From assembly GCA_022453515.1 (NCBI GenBank), contig JAJNNY010000021.1:434001-498000 (forward strand): a stretch of 64,000 nt of DNA, given 5' to 3'. The position numbers and the translations under genes are program-made. Below the pieces are notes generated by a model. The model had not been told where the DNA came from. It ran no database searches and worked only from the letters and a program-made list of their open reading frames with translations. This DNA is from Astrocystis sublimbata. Lineage: Eukaryota; Ascomycota; Sordariomycetes; Xylariales; Xylariaceae. Shown here in pieces: positions 11,041-23,088 of this stretch (the stretch's first letter is position 1; each line of letters opens with the position of its first letter).

Positions 11041-12652
11041 ATGACCACAAACCTGCTTTGTGTGGGGGCTTGTTACCTCGACACGATACTCAGGTATGTT
11101 TATCAGTTCCTCTCGGAGACGTGATCCATGCGTTGCTCTGGATGTGCGCATCATGCCCGCTGGCGTGCGATAGCTCATCGTTGCGCATTGCAGCGTGTCC
11201 CACTATCCGGAAGAAGATGCGAAATTACGAGCCTCAAACCTCCAGGTTCGCCGGGGTGGTAATTGTCCGAACACGCTGGAGGTCTTCCAACAGCTTATCC
11301 AGTATGGACCAGGAGACCACCAAAGCGTCAGGGTTAGACCATACCTAGTGACATGTCTTCCATCTCGTAATGCCGCAGCCACGAAGCAGATTCTTGCGTC
11401 GTTTGGCGTGGACACGCCGATAGACTTTTCACATTGCATATTTCGAACCGAGAGCGAGCAGCCGGCCAGTAGCTACATCATCCGTAGCTCAGCGACGAGC
11501 AGCCGCACAATAGTCAACTATAATGAATGTAAGCAGAACTAAGAGGACATATGCTGTGGCGTGGCCTTGCTTGGGCTGGTCAAGAGTACAAACAAGTTCC
11601 TTCTTGGCGCGAGGATAGGTTGACCTGCGTGCCTCGTTTCCAAGATGTTCCTAGATCATTCTCAAGTTCGGCGATAATCTGACTGTCAGTTTTGAAGTGG
11701 CCGAAATGTCATTTCGCGAATTCGTTGCAGCTGCCGAGAATATAGAAAGAGAAGACGCGTGGTTCCACTTCGAGGTACGCAAACCAATTGTCCAAACGTC
11801 GCACTTAGAATCGGATGCAGCAAGGCATGATGCTAAGACACGTCACAGGGCAGAATTCCTGCAACAACGTTGGAATGCATCCAGTGGCTGAGGCGGTCAA
11901 AGCCCGAGGCGAGAGTGAGCGTCGAGGTAGAGAAACCGGGTCGGGAAGGGCTAGAGGAGCTGGTCGCCGAGGCAGACGCGGTCTTCTTCTCGCGCAGCTG
12001 GGCTGAGGTAAGGTCTATCCCTGGCCCATATGTTCTGACCAACGTGTTGATGGGCGGAAATACAGAGCAAGTTGTATTCCAATGCCGAAGAATGCCTCCA
12101 TGCCCAATCGGCGAAAGCCCGGAAAGGGTGAGTCGCATCAGCTGTTACAACAGATTTTCAACCGTTGCACCCGCAGAGCAACACTGACATCGACATGGGT
12201 GGTATATCGCAGGGCCCATCTCTTCTGTACGTGGGGTTCGCAAGGAGCAGCCAGTCTGTCGCCTGGCGGAAAGACCGTGTCCTGCTCGGCGACGCAACCA
12301 GGCCAGACAATCCATGTTGTTGAGTAAGTCAGACCACACATACCATTACCCCCGCCTTGCTACACAGTGACACATGCTGCATCTAGCGCTTTGCTTGAGA
12401 AACTGTACATTATCATCAACAAGCCGATCCGAGCAAGCAAGCAAGCAAGGCTAGGCATAGGCAGGCTAACGGCATCGCCGGGACAGTTCTGTTGGCGCAG
12501 GTGACACGTTCATCGCCGGGATATTGTTTGGATTCCTTCAGCACGATCACGACTGGGACAGCCGGACAAAACTTAGCTTTGCCGTGGAGCTGGCTACTGC
12601 AAAGGTCCAGCAGGAAGGATTCAACGGCCTCGCTTCCAAGGCGCACAGGTGA
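11041..12652 (+). CDS. PfkB-family sugar kinase, ketohexokinase-like
   Basis: Ribokinase/PfkB fold kinase most like ketohexokinase, which phosphorylates fructose or a related ketose with ATP. I joined seven exons: 11041..11093, 11194..11528, 11698..11774, 11849..12007, 12066..12127, 12213..12323 and 12487..12652, giving 320 residues with every phase closing. The start MTTNLLCVGACYLDTI matches the family beta strand. RRGGNCPNT at 37-45 is the substrate-side Gly-Gly motif. Near 175-185 is RVSVEVEKPGRE, as in ketohexokinase. FCTWGSQGA follows, and DSVGAGDTF at 266-274 is PfkB signature 2, with catalytic base Asp272 and the anion-hole glycines. The last exon could instead splice at AG|GTGAGC before its TGA, but the length already fits the family. 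Exact substrate unknown. Confidence 0.87.
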
Positions 12653-15387
12653 GCAACAGCGGCAAGGGGAGGAAGTCGAGATGTGACAGACTGTGGGTAA
12701 CACATGCAAGAGGAGTTGTTCTGTTGGACGTTTGCAAGGACTAGGTTACCCAGTATGCCAGTAGCTTCGTGACGATAGCGCCGGCGATGGATGGACGATT
12801 GACAATGGAAAGCCTGCAAAGGTCATGGTGCTGTGGGCAGGCAGGCAGACACTAACGTACACATTGGGCCTTTTCAGGCGTGATGGGGGGTGGCGAGGGT
12901 GGGGGTTGTCGCATAGATCAGCCTGTAATCACACATCATGAAGTGCATACCTAAGGTGCCCAAGGTAGAAACAGAAGCGTCGGGCCAATAATCAGTAGTA
13001 CGAGTCTTCGCCTGCGGTGTGCTTCTGTTTGGCGTTGGTGTGCCATGACAGCTCGACAGGCTCGACAGGATGAAAGTAGGTAAGTACTTACATGCCAGGG
13101 TATCGAAAATACCTTAGCCAAATACCTACGTAGCCAGGGCTAAGCAAACGATCGTCGTCAATCCGCAACGGCATCTGTACGAATACTTTCAGCAGGTGGT
13201 GGGCTGTATGATGGATGAAATAGGGAAGCATGCGCATTAGCGCTGTCCTGCGACCAGAAGATGTGTATGAGCATCGAAACGCGCGACACTATGTGGATGG
13301 AACCAAGTGGCACACACGGCACATCGCAGTGTGCTATTACGCTGCCTGCTCGCCTGCCTGGCATGCTGGGGGCCTAGGGGTCTGGCTGGGAGGAACAGGA
13401 GCATGGGAGGAGAAGGGTGTCGTGATCTGGCGAGTCTGGCATTATCGTCACAATAAGCGGTGAGATTGTGGATCACGGAGCGACATTGTAGCGCCTATTC
13501 ACAATACGACGTACGGCGAGGGTGAGTACTTACTCGCTTGGGCGTACGAGATCCAGCCAGTAGTGAGTGAGTGCACTGGGCGAGACTGGTGAGGGAACCA
13601 TTGCCGTAGTGGGCGTACTATGTAAGTCGACTAGGGGCCACGAGCCATCCGCCATGGGCCAGGTGGAAGCGCTGGGCAATAGTCCCAAGGATTTGGGAGA
13701 TATCAGTATCAGTGTAAATCCTGCGCTTGGGCTGGCCTTCCTCGCATACCACTTATATCAGAGAGATACTAACCGCACTAAAGCTTCCCTCCTAGTCGGG
13801 CTGCAACACAACATCTGACGGAGAAGGGTCCGCTGCGCAACAGCGTAGCAGGACTCAGGGTGGTACGCTTTCCGTCCTCACATACGATATAGTATAGTAT
13901 ACCAGAATACGTGGCACGGGCTTCGCATCATGCCCTCTCACCCGCTCAACCCCCACGTGCACCCCCCCTTACCATCTCTCCAGAAGACGCCTCCAGAGGA
14001 ATCCAGAGGAACCCAGAGGAGGACATGAAGCATGCCCTCAAGGGCCAGACGCCGCCGATACGATACCCCTGGGGCACAGTAGCCGCCTGCCCCGTGGCGT
14101 TGCCCACCGAATCTCTGGCGGGTCTGGGCTATACCCTCCGTGAACCGTGCACTCTGCCATTGGAAGAATCGCGAATTGATTGGTCGTGAGCCCAGAGCCG
14201 AGGATACGGAAGTGCAGACAGACATGAACTGAGATACGAGCAGGAGATCTTCGATCTCTATCTACTATGTAGGTTTCTCCAGCAGGACCCTGACGACAAG
14301 CACGTTGTTTTGCCTCTTTGCGTTCGTTATGAACGGGACCGCCCACCGCTTGCCTAGGGCGTGTTTCGAAGGGTAGCCATCTGCGAGGGTGGGATTAAAC
14401 TAGACTTTACTATTGCATGGTGCTGACCCTCAAACCCTCGTCCTGTGCCTACTAGCAGAAGGTAGCAGACAGGGCGAGTCACGATGACTTCCAAGGATGG
14501 GTTATTGGCAAGGGTGGGTAAGTAGGAGGATGGACGAGAAGTCTTGCGTTGGCCGTTGCCAAAAGGGGACTTGGCTACATACAAGTAAAACTGACTATCA
14601 CCTGGCCAATATATTATGTACATGCTAGGTAGAAGCCTAGATACTTTGCCGCCCCGGCCGAAGCCCTCGACGCCCAGGTGGATGGTGAGCAGCCCCGGAA
14701 GATGATTGACCGCTCGGCTGCTTCACTGTCATCGGGCTGGAGACCAGATGGCGGCGCTACTCATGACGCAACTCCCGGTGCGCAAGTGCTCAAGTGCTCG
14801 AGTGCCTTGAGCCTGACTGACCCACGGACTGGCCTCGGCTCGTGTCGTATCTGGAAATGTGACAAATCTCAACCCAGGCATGCAGGCTGCATTCAGTGGT
14901 CGCCCAATGTCCAACTCCTTATTAAGGTAGCACCCTCGCTCGCAGCCTTGGAGATCCGGTCTTGGGGGGAGCTCATTGTCATGCCATGGCTGGGAGACAC
15001 CATTTCCTCCATGAAGGGCATGCTGACCTTGAGTTGATCGCTGCACAGGACGATGCTGCAGATGCAGGACCGCCACAGATGTGGCGGGACTACCTCGACT
15101 GAGTGTGGTGCACAAATTACAGGGTGATTAATGTGGCCTTGTATGGATGAGGGGCCATCATATTCCGCGTACTAAGGCGGTCTGATCCGTACCTCATTCG
15201 CTCGTCAGAATCGTCGTATGCTGCTGCTGCACTGCTGCTGGATTCCTATGTACTCTACATAATGGAGCGGTAGGGGTCGCAGCCCGCACATGGTCAGCAA
15301 CGAGTGGTGGGGATCGGAAACCGATGAGATCTAGCTAAAAATGTTATCTTTAGATTGGAATCCGCAATGTGGTTTCGCTACCGAGCC

Positions 15388-18300
15388 TACGAGTACAGTA
15401 GTCCGACAATAGTAAGTACTGCGTATAGAATGGGTGATACGCTTCGTGCTTGGCTCGTGGTCCGGCTCAGTACGTGGGCATTCGGGTCACCGCCATACAT
15501 TCACACTTATGTTCACTTCTTCTCTTCTTCTCTTCTAGCCTCATACACATTGTTTCGTTGTCCATCGCACTGCTACTGATTAAAATGTGATTGCTGTGGC
15601 CGCTTCACCTGGGCGTCAGATGCCAGGCCCCCAGGTTCCTACCAGTAGAAGTCGTACATGGAGGGAGCTACCTCTTTTGGAAATGAGATTCGGTTGCTAT
15701 TGGTTGCCCGAGGTATGATGGCGTTGTTCAACCTGGACGAGTGGGACAGTGTCTACATGTACTGCGGTGGGTGAATCAGGGTTCCGATATGTGCTGTAAT
15801 TCAGATTGATCGTTGTCTTTGTCCACTGCCAAGGCCAACGGTTCGGGTCCCGGGTTAGCGACTTAGTATGGTCTCAACAAGATTCAGCCTCCCTATTATG
15901 AGAGAGCGGTCCACTCTCGTCTGCACTCCTCCATCGTGACTTTTAAGCACAATGCTACTCCGTACATCAGGCAGGGGGTAGTGGGCAGTGTGCAGTGTTT
16001 GAGCTCCTACTTAGGTACAGTAGGTCGGATACTCACATGCTTGCCTAGATCCCTCGCCTACCTACCTACATACTCGTACATAATGTATGTACTTGGCTTA
16101 TGTACTCGTATGTAACATAGCAGCGAAGAACTTCGGTCAGGCAGCGCCATTAAATGGTTTACGCGACCCTATGTGCCACCTTGTCACGGGCCTGTACGAG
16201 TATGCCATCATGTTTGATATGGAGATCCTTGAAGGACCTGCTGTACTAAATGTAAGTGGTTGAGAAGATGTGATAGGCACCTCGGTACCCAGCAGTTGTG
16301 CCAATCCCTGTGGTAGTGAAACTTAGGAAGATCGCCACCTGGGATGCTGGGATGGTGAGCACGATTCTTAGACGAGAAAGCGTACCTATAGTATACCTTT
16401 TTTTTTCTACTTACATCGTAGAATACCTAGGTCGGGTATGATGTAAATGGCTACTCGTAATAATTACACAGATACACCAGCGTATACTAAACCCTATGGT
16501 ATAAATTATCTCGAGAGTGTCACTTCAGGGTTAGACACTCGGCCTAGCGTGTTTTGGCGTCCGGTCTTCTACGATTACATTTTCTACATTAATACCACAA
16601 ATACTGCTAGTATGACAGGGATAGTCGGTGATGGATGGTTTGCGACGATCAATGTGGTTCAAATGCACGGCATGAATCAACTACCAGGGAGGTAGGTGAG
16701 GGTCCCTATGTACACGCTGGGATATCCGGAAATGGTGCAGGTAGAGCCAATCGGGATCGATGCAGGTTGACATTGGGTGGTTTGATATGTACTCCGTAGG
16801 GTGCGGCAACATGAATTACTGTGCACTGTACTCGCAGCTCGAGGCTCAGTCGCTGTACACGTACCTCATGGGCGTATTGCGGAGCAATGGGGAACGCAGC
16901 CGGAGAAGGGCAATATCAAGTCACATTAGCTTACGCATAGTAACAATCCATTCTCGTTGTATCAGTTGTCGGGAACAGCAATCTGATGTGTGGATAGTCC
17001 TTACCTGGGGCTAGAATACCCAGTGATGTTCCTTGTGTCATAGAGGGACACGTCAACAATCTGTCCGGTCATCAGCTCTAGCTGTTTGTAAGTAGATCCG
17101 ATAACTTCGCCTCCACGGCCACAATGATTACTGCCGTCGGGTGGGTGTACCACGGAAGCAGTGTGGACCAGCCACTCTTTAAAAGTTACACACTTCGTGA
17201 CCTCCAGCCGCGGCCCGGATCAATGTACTCACTAGGTAGCCATTTAGCTTAATGTAACGGAAAGCATAGACAGTACGAGTAACGTAAGCTTACGAGTACG
17301 AATAAATTTCAAGGGAAAATTACCTGCGGCCAGCTACTGGTCAGACTCAGGGTCGGAAACGCGGTGTGTCCCTAATAAAAAGTCTACGAGTAACCTAGGT
17401 GTCAATTATGTAAAGCAAAATTTGACCCAAAAAAACAAGGCAGGCAAGCGAGCAAGTTATGGAGAGATCGTGAGTCGAGCTATGCGAAGACTACCCCCAA
17501 GTCTGAATGATCGAAGTTAGGAGAGACTATCGATTCATTGCGCTATCGCAAACGAAAAAAAACAGATAGACTGCATAACACAGCAATACAATTACATGCT
17601 CTAGATACCTCGGGGTGAGGACATGTGCGTAGTGAGTGTTGTCATAAAACAAAGTCGCGACTCGGAACTTCAATATTATGCCGTAGACTACTATGTACCA
17701 GGCTCGTGTGACCCATGGTGCCTCTCTAGGCCTGACAGGCAAGGATGCACTTCGAACATGTGGTGATCAATTACCTTCATGAGGTAATTCTTATACGGAG
17801 TCTATGAAATCCTATATGCTAATTCGGTATTTATGGCAGAGTCGCAGGCGCCTTAGGCGACGCCGCACGGCCTCACGACGTACGTCCTTACTCGAAGTTA
17901 TGTTTCGCTCAACCCACACCCAGATGCGGTGATATATCCCCGATGTAGTGGTATATGCCGTATAGGTATGTACTCGTAGATATGATCGGATGCTCGGTAG
18001 GTACCTCGATGCTGTACGCATACTCGTATAACCTGCTTTGTACCTAGAAGAGAAAAATCTCCACCAATAGACTTGACCAGGGTCTGATGAAGATCTCGAA
18101 ACGCCCATACATGTATATCATAATACGGAGTACCACTTCCTCAAAAGCTGACGTAGATACATGCGAGACAAGCTGTGCCCTTGGCCCCAACGAAAGGATG
18201 GCATTACATGACCTGCTCAATTCTTTACAATGAAGCTACTTGGTCCGTTGACCCCATCGATATGTGATCTCTAGAAGCAGTGCATCTGGGCTGACGAGAT

Positions 18301-19103
18301 GATCTCTCGAGGCTCTTAGGAGCAGCCAGTTGCGAGCAGCGTATTCTACCCGCTATCTTGATAGGCAAACAAATTGTGTATGGAGAGGATGAGGTGTAAG
18401 CTAGTACCTAGTGAAGCTCTACATAGCGTGATTAGATAGTTCATGAATCGAGCAGGGGTTCCAGCCATACTGTTGCCTGAAGCGCTGCATACCCAAGAGG
18501 TACGAGTATGTTGCTAGGCGGCCTAGGTAAGGTTGCACTTGGCATCATACATTCATGATGGCAAGCAGAATACCAAACGCGTTCACTCTTAAGTGGTTCA
18601 CGGGCAAACCGTACCAATTTGCTATGCTTTAGTTCCTCAGATCGTTTCAAGGAGTCAGATCGTAAGGTCGGGCCGTGTCCACCTCGGCGAATGTCGACAG
18701 ATGTGCACAGTACGTATGTTTCTGGAAAGTTACATACTCGTACAGCAGGGCACCCTGGCTCGAATCTTCGCGTAGCTGGTCGGCTGGTGCTACAGTTCGA
18801 GTGCTACCTACTCATAAGTACCTGATCCACTCATGTAGCGTTTACCGGACGGACCCTTTTTGTTCATTTTCATATTGCTGACCCTGATTCTCCACGTAGA
18901 GAAAAGTGTTGGCAACGAACAAATTGTGCACTCATTCACCGCATCGTCTGCTAAGGGAACAACCTTCTTCAGACGTGGCCCTGTATGTAGTACGAGTATT
19001 ACGAGTTGCAGTTCGGGGAACTCACAATCATCGGACGGGTAGACTCGACTTGATACTTACTGACTTGATCTACTCAGGAGGTGGTAGGTAAATACTACGA
19101 GTA
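15388..19103. repeat. Cluster of dispersed TACGAGTA / TACTCGTA octamers
   Basis: I count 14 exact copies in either orientation, starting at 15388, 16071, 16103, 16195, 16452, 17274, 17291, 17385, 17971, 18021, 18501, 18735, 18991 and 19096. The related nonamer TACTCCGTA/TACGGAGTA occurs nearby at 15956, 16790, 18124 and 19554. One strand-independent octamer is expected about once per 33 kb in random sequence. Function unknown. Confidence 0.75.
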
Positions 19104-20941
19104 TTCACTACTGGTCAACAGTGGAAAGAGGCTGGAGCCAGGCCTGTGCCTATGAACATGGGGAATCTGGCTTGGTGCCCAGCTTGGGGGCGTGAAGTTG
19201 AGATCCTGCTGGCTTAGCCGTCGAAGACCAAATTGGTACGACCTTAGAACCCACTGCATCCTGGCTCTTGCAGTAGTGTCTTGGACATGCGCGTGCTTCG
19301 CGAACCTGCCTAGACTGCCAGAGTATGGGGCATGTACACTGGATCCAGGTTTGATGTTGACGACACTCTACATTTTCCTTATGCAGCAAGCTGAAATAGT
19401 TCAAATAGTACTAGCAATAGGTAGTATACAGCTTCCTGTGGATATGACCGAGCGAACAGGGTCATGCAAGAAGTCGTTCCACGCACCCCATGAGCCCGGT
19501 AACCCACAGCCCCTGTGCAATTAGGTAGTTTGGGTTCCATTCCACCAAGCACCTACTCCGTACTTAGAAAACAAGCCAGTTCACGAGCCCTCACGAGCCC
19601 TCGCAAGTGCCACCCACCGCCGTGTCCTCATGCATTCCTGGAATCCATGGCTTGACGCGCTTGATTGTCCGGTGTAGTCAGCCCAAGGTAACTTAACGGC
19701 ATGCCAACACAGCTTCGGGGTTTACGCTTGACAAGGGTCACCCGGTAGAATAGCAGAACTGCGGTCTGGGCAGCATTGCCTGGGTTGATCAGATAACCTT
19801 GAACAATTTGCGAGATTTGCAGTAACTTACGTAGCACTTCGCTTGCAGCAAACAGCGCTCGCTACCTAGAATCCCTTCATATCTTCGAAAGTACAGCAGT
19901 CAGTAGACAGCAAACAGACCAATGCCCGGACAGACAAACGAGCTCATTTCGCCAGAGGTGGCGGTACAGACAGAGTTACGGTGGTACTCGTGGCTATTGT
20001 GTGGTCTCTTTTACCCGTGCTGCTGCTGCTGCTGCTCATGCTATTAATCTGGTGGCAATCCTCGGTAAGCAGCTTCAGACCATCTAGGTACGGATACCAT
20101 CATCAGCATATCCGGGCTCAGGAGAGGGCTCCCTGGTCATCATGGATGTCTCCCGAGTCTGATGTGAGGGCCCTTATGCATCATCCCCTATGCAGCGTGT
20201 AGCCCGACTACTTGTAGGGCGTCGACGCCTACGAGCACGCATACTACTAGTAGTACGCATACACATCACGGATGCGTGCGTCCACGTACCAACACATAAT
20301 GGAGTACTTAATCAAGTATGTCTCGCTCGTACAGTACTCGTCCTCTCAACTCAGAGAGGGGCGCCGCATGCTCCTGGGCTGTGTCTGGGGCCCAGTGAGA
20401 TGCTCGAGCGAGGCCAGGCAAGGGTTACCTCTGTGATGGAACCGCGCTCGGGTTAGAAGCATCTCTAGCGTTACCGAAATATGTAGTGTGGTGGCTCTTT
20501 GCTGTGTGTATTTTTGGTAGAGAACGGCAAGTATTGGCCGCTGGCGTGGCGGCCTGCACGCCCCGGCGTCTCATGACACACCTCTCCTGACTGACCAGAA
20601 ACTGAACTCGACTGAGTCGGCGGCCGATCGCAGGGCCCAGCGAGACGCGGGAGTCTGATGATAGACACACGTCTCCTGCTGCAGATGCACTGTCAGCATC
20701 CCGGCTTAGCACTCCCAGCAGCGCTAGCCAGGGTTGCTCGTAGGTGCCTTAGGTAGCGGCGCGCAGCAGAGCCAGGCTACACACGCTATGGTAGCGTACA
20801 GCACGGTCGCCCAGGTACCTCCTACTCCTCCTCCTCCTCCAGTCCTGTCTCCAGCACGCACTTTCACCCCTGCAGCGGTGCCCTCCACCTCCCCCCCCCC
20901 GCTACCTTGCCCCTCCTGCCCCTACCCTCGCCCACCCTTCC

Positions 20942-20974
20942 ACCTTGGCATCTTGGCATCTTGGCATCTTGGCT
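20942..20974. repeat. CATCTTGGC nonamer tandem repeat
   Basis: Three perfect CATCTTGGC units after a partial CCTTGG unit, in a pyrimidine-rich part of the spacer about 1 kb upstream of the 21976 gene. Confidence 0.75.
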
Positions 20975-21975
20975 TCCTGGGACCACGCTACCGGCGCTAG
21001 CCTCAAGCTCTAGCGTGCGCTCTTCTCGCCCCCTGTCATTCGACGCAGAGGTATCTAGGTACCGCCCAACGAGGCGCTGGCCTGCTGGGGCCCAGGGATC
21101 CGCCCCGTAGAGCAGGGAACACCTTTGTCCTATCAGCAGTTCCATTCTCGTCCCTTTCATCGACCATTGCGACCATCGCGACCATGGACCATTGGCCATG
21201 GACCGGGGCCTGCATGGTGCTGCAGCACGGAGCAAACCTTGAATGGCGAGCCATAAGCCAGCCCATCAGAGTTCAAAGGGCTTTTGGCCTTTCTTCGCAA
21301 CCTCCCCCAGTCCATAATCCACCTACTTACACCAACGCTACCGACGCTACCATCGCCAAATCCACCCGTCCCCGGCCAGGGACACCGCACGCACATTGCA
21401 CAATGAAGGAGACAGGAGAATCCTTTTCTGACCTACTCGTACCTAGTGGCCTCCCTCGTAGTATATGCGTACCTACCTGGGCAACAGTAGCAATCTTGCC
21501 AGATCCCTGCCGGAACCATGACGCAGAAAGAAATAACCCGACGAGCCGTCATACAGGTGAAGCAGACACATGAGCACAAGCTCACTTGCATACACATGCC
21601 AAAGCCGCCAATGTCTCTAAAAAAGTATTGCTTCTCGGCCCTACCACCCCAATATAATCCGCCCTGATGCCGCCAGGCCGCTTCGCAATTAGCAAACCAT
21701 CTTTGCCCCACGGCCCATCTAGTGTCTTCTTTATTGTTGAATCCTTGATGTCAAACATGTAACAACATTCTTAGACTGCCTAGCCTGAGACTTCACTTTT
21801 CTGTTGCCGGTACATACATAACTGCTCACACCACCCTCGGCTTCTCTCCTCCTGAGCTCAGCTCTCCCATCGAATTCTACAATTGGACCTTCTACTCTAC
21901 ACGCCACTACTACAACACACTTCTCCCATCAACAAGAAGTCCAAATTGGGTGTTGCCCAGACGACATTCAACACT

Positions 21976-23088
21976 ATGATGTCCTCAGGCTTTGGGGCAG
22001 GCTTGCCATATATGGCTCCCCCCACATTCACAAACCACCAGATATTAGACGACTCTTTCAGACAACAGCAAGCTTTTCTGGACTCATCCTGTAGAGCAAA
22101 TCGTCAAGTCAACGGACCACGACCTTCAGGCGCCACACGGGTAGTGAAGCCCAGAAGCGCCAACAACAGCCCACAAAGCTTGATGGCTAGACGGAGGACA
22201 ATGGCGAATGACAACCACCAAGCACGTCGGCGCCAACATGCTCTAGATCAAGCCTTACATCAACACGTTCAAGATACTTCTCTGTACACTACTCATCAAG
22301 ACGAAGTCCCGCGGAATACTCGTCCTATGAGTTGGCATCCGAGCTCGCATCCTCCGGATATCCAACAGATGTACATGCAAATGCCTCGGGCCGACTTCAG
22401 AGAGTTTCCCACGACTATGCCGACACCCTATCACTCGAAGGAATACTTCACCGGGTACCAGAACCTGCCACCAACACCAGCAGCTTACTCGGGGCATACC
22501 TCACCAGCTGGTGGATTCTCGCCATTACAGCTTTCTTATGGCCCAACATCCCAGTCGGCCGCAGTGCCGGCATATGTATCAGAGTCGTGGATTCCTACAA
22601 CACAGCCAGCATCGAGTGGCTACAGCCAAGGTGGCCGTCATGAAGCCGTTGAGCCTTTCCCAGCATACAATAACCAGGCATCATACCGTTGGCACTCGTA
22701 CTCGCCTCAGGAACCTGACTCATGCACGGCCCCTCCAACTCCCAATGAATGTTTGGGATCACAGCAAGTACATGCAGTGCCATCGGAGGACGTGATACCC
22801 TTCCAACCACTCGAGGAATCCGATAACGAAGAGGATGAGGGGGAGATTCTTGTGGGCATGGGACTTTATGACTTGCCCAGCAAGACCAACACAGACCCTG
22901 AGCTGGGTCACTACCGCATGACAACATCGCAGTTGCTAGGTACAACATATCGCAGTGGCAAAGGCTGGAAACTAGAAGAGGCCTGGGAGCCTCCTGCCAC
23001 AGATGACGAAGAAGACGCCGAGGGCGAGGAGTCGGGAGATGAGCCCGAAAGCCACGAGCCACCGCCGGTACAGCAGACCTGGATATGA
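21976..23088 (+). CDS. Hypothetical Ser/Pro/Gln-rich protein with acidic C-terminus
   Basis: Single open frame of 370 residues from the first real ATG (MMSSGFGAGL); the frame extends upstream only with non-ATG codons. I do not recognise a domain. The N-terminal 100 residues are polar and basic (AAATRVVKPRS-like, ARRRTMAN, QARRRQHALDQALHQH). The middle is rich in Pro, Ser, Tyr and Gln, like a low-complexity regulatory or RNA-binding protein. Near residues 295-312 is an acidic patch, EESDNEEDEGEILVGMGLYD, followed by LLGTTYRSGKGWKLEEAWEP and another acidic tail. The GMGLYD and GKGWKLEEAWEPP segments look like conserved short motifs rather than random sequence. No signal peptide or membrane span. 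The coding bias is consistent over the whole length, so I regard it as a real gene of unknown function, perhaps nuclear. Confidence 0.72.
   Translation: MMSSGFGAGLPYMAPPTFTNHQILDDSFRQQQAFLDSSCRANRQVNGPRPSGATRVVKPRSANNSPQSLMARRRTMANDNHQARRRQHALDQALHQHVQDTSLYTTHQDEVPRNTRPMSWHPSSHPPDIQQMYMQMPRADFREFPTTMPTPYHSKEYFTGYQNLPPTPAAYSGHTSPAGGFSPLQLSYGPTSQSAAVPAYVSESWIPTTQPASSGYSQGGRHEAVEPFPAYNNQASYRWHSYSPQEPDSCTAPPTPNECLGSQQVHAVPSEDVIPFQPLEESDNEEDEGEILVGMGLYDLPSKTNTDPELGHYRMTTSQLLGTTYRSGKGWKLEEAWEPPATDDEEDAEGEESGDEPESHEPPPVQQTWI

Larger units (their letters stand above)
12653..21975. other. 9.3-kb gene desert
   Basis: No gene recognised on either strand: open frames are under 130 codons, overlap on both strands and show no domain or splice chain. 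The interval holds 14 copies of TACGAGTA/TACTCGTA between 15.4 and 19.1 kb, a CTG run near 20020-20037, a 10-C run at 20891-20900 and CATCTTGGC nonamers at 20942-20974. The last few hundred bases should be the promoter of the 21976 gene. Confidence 0.5.
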
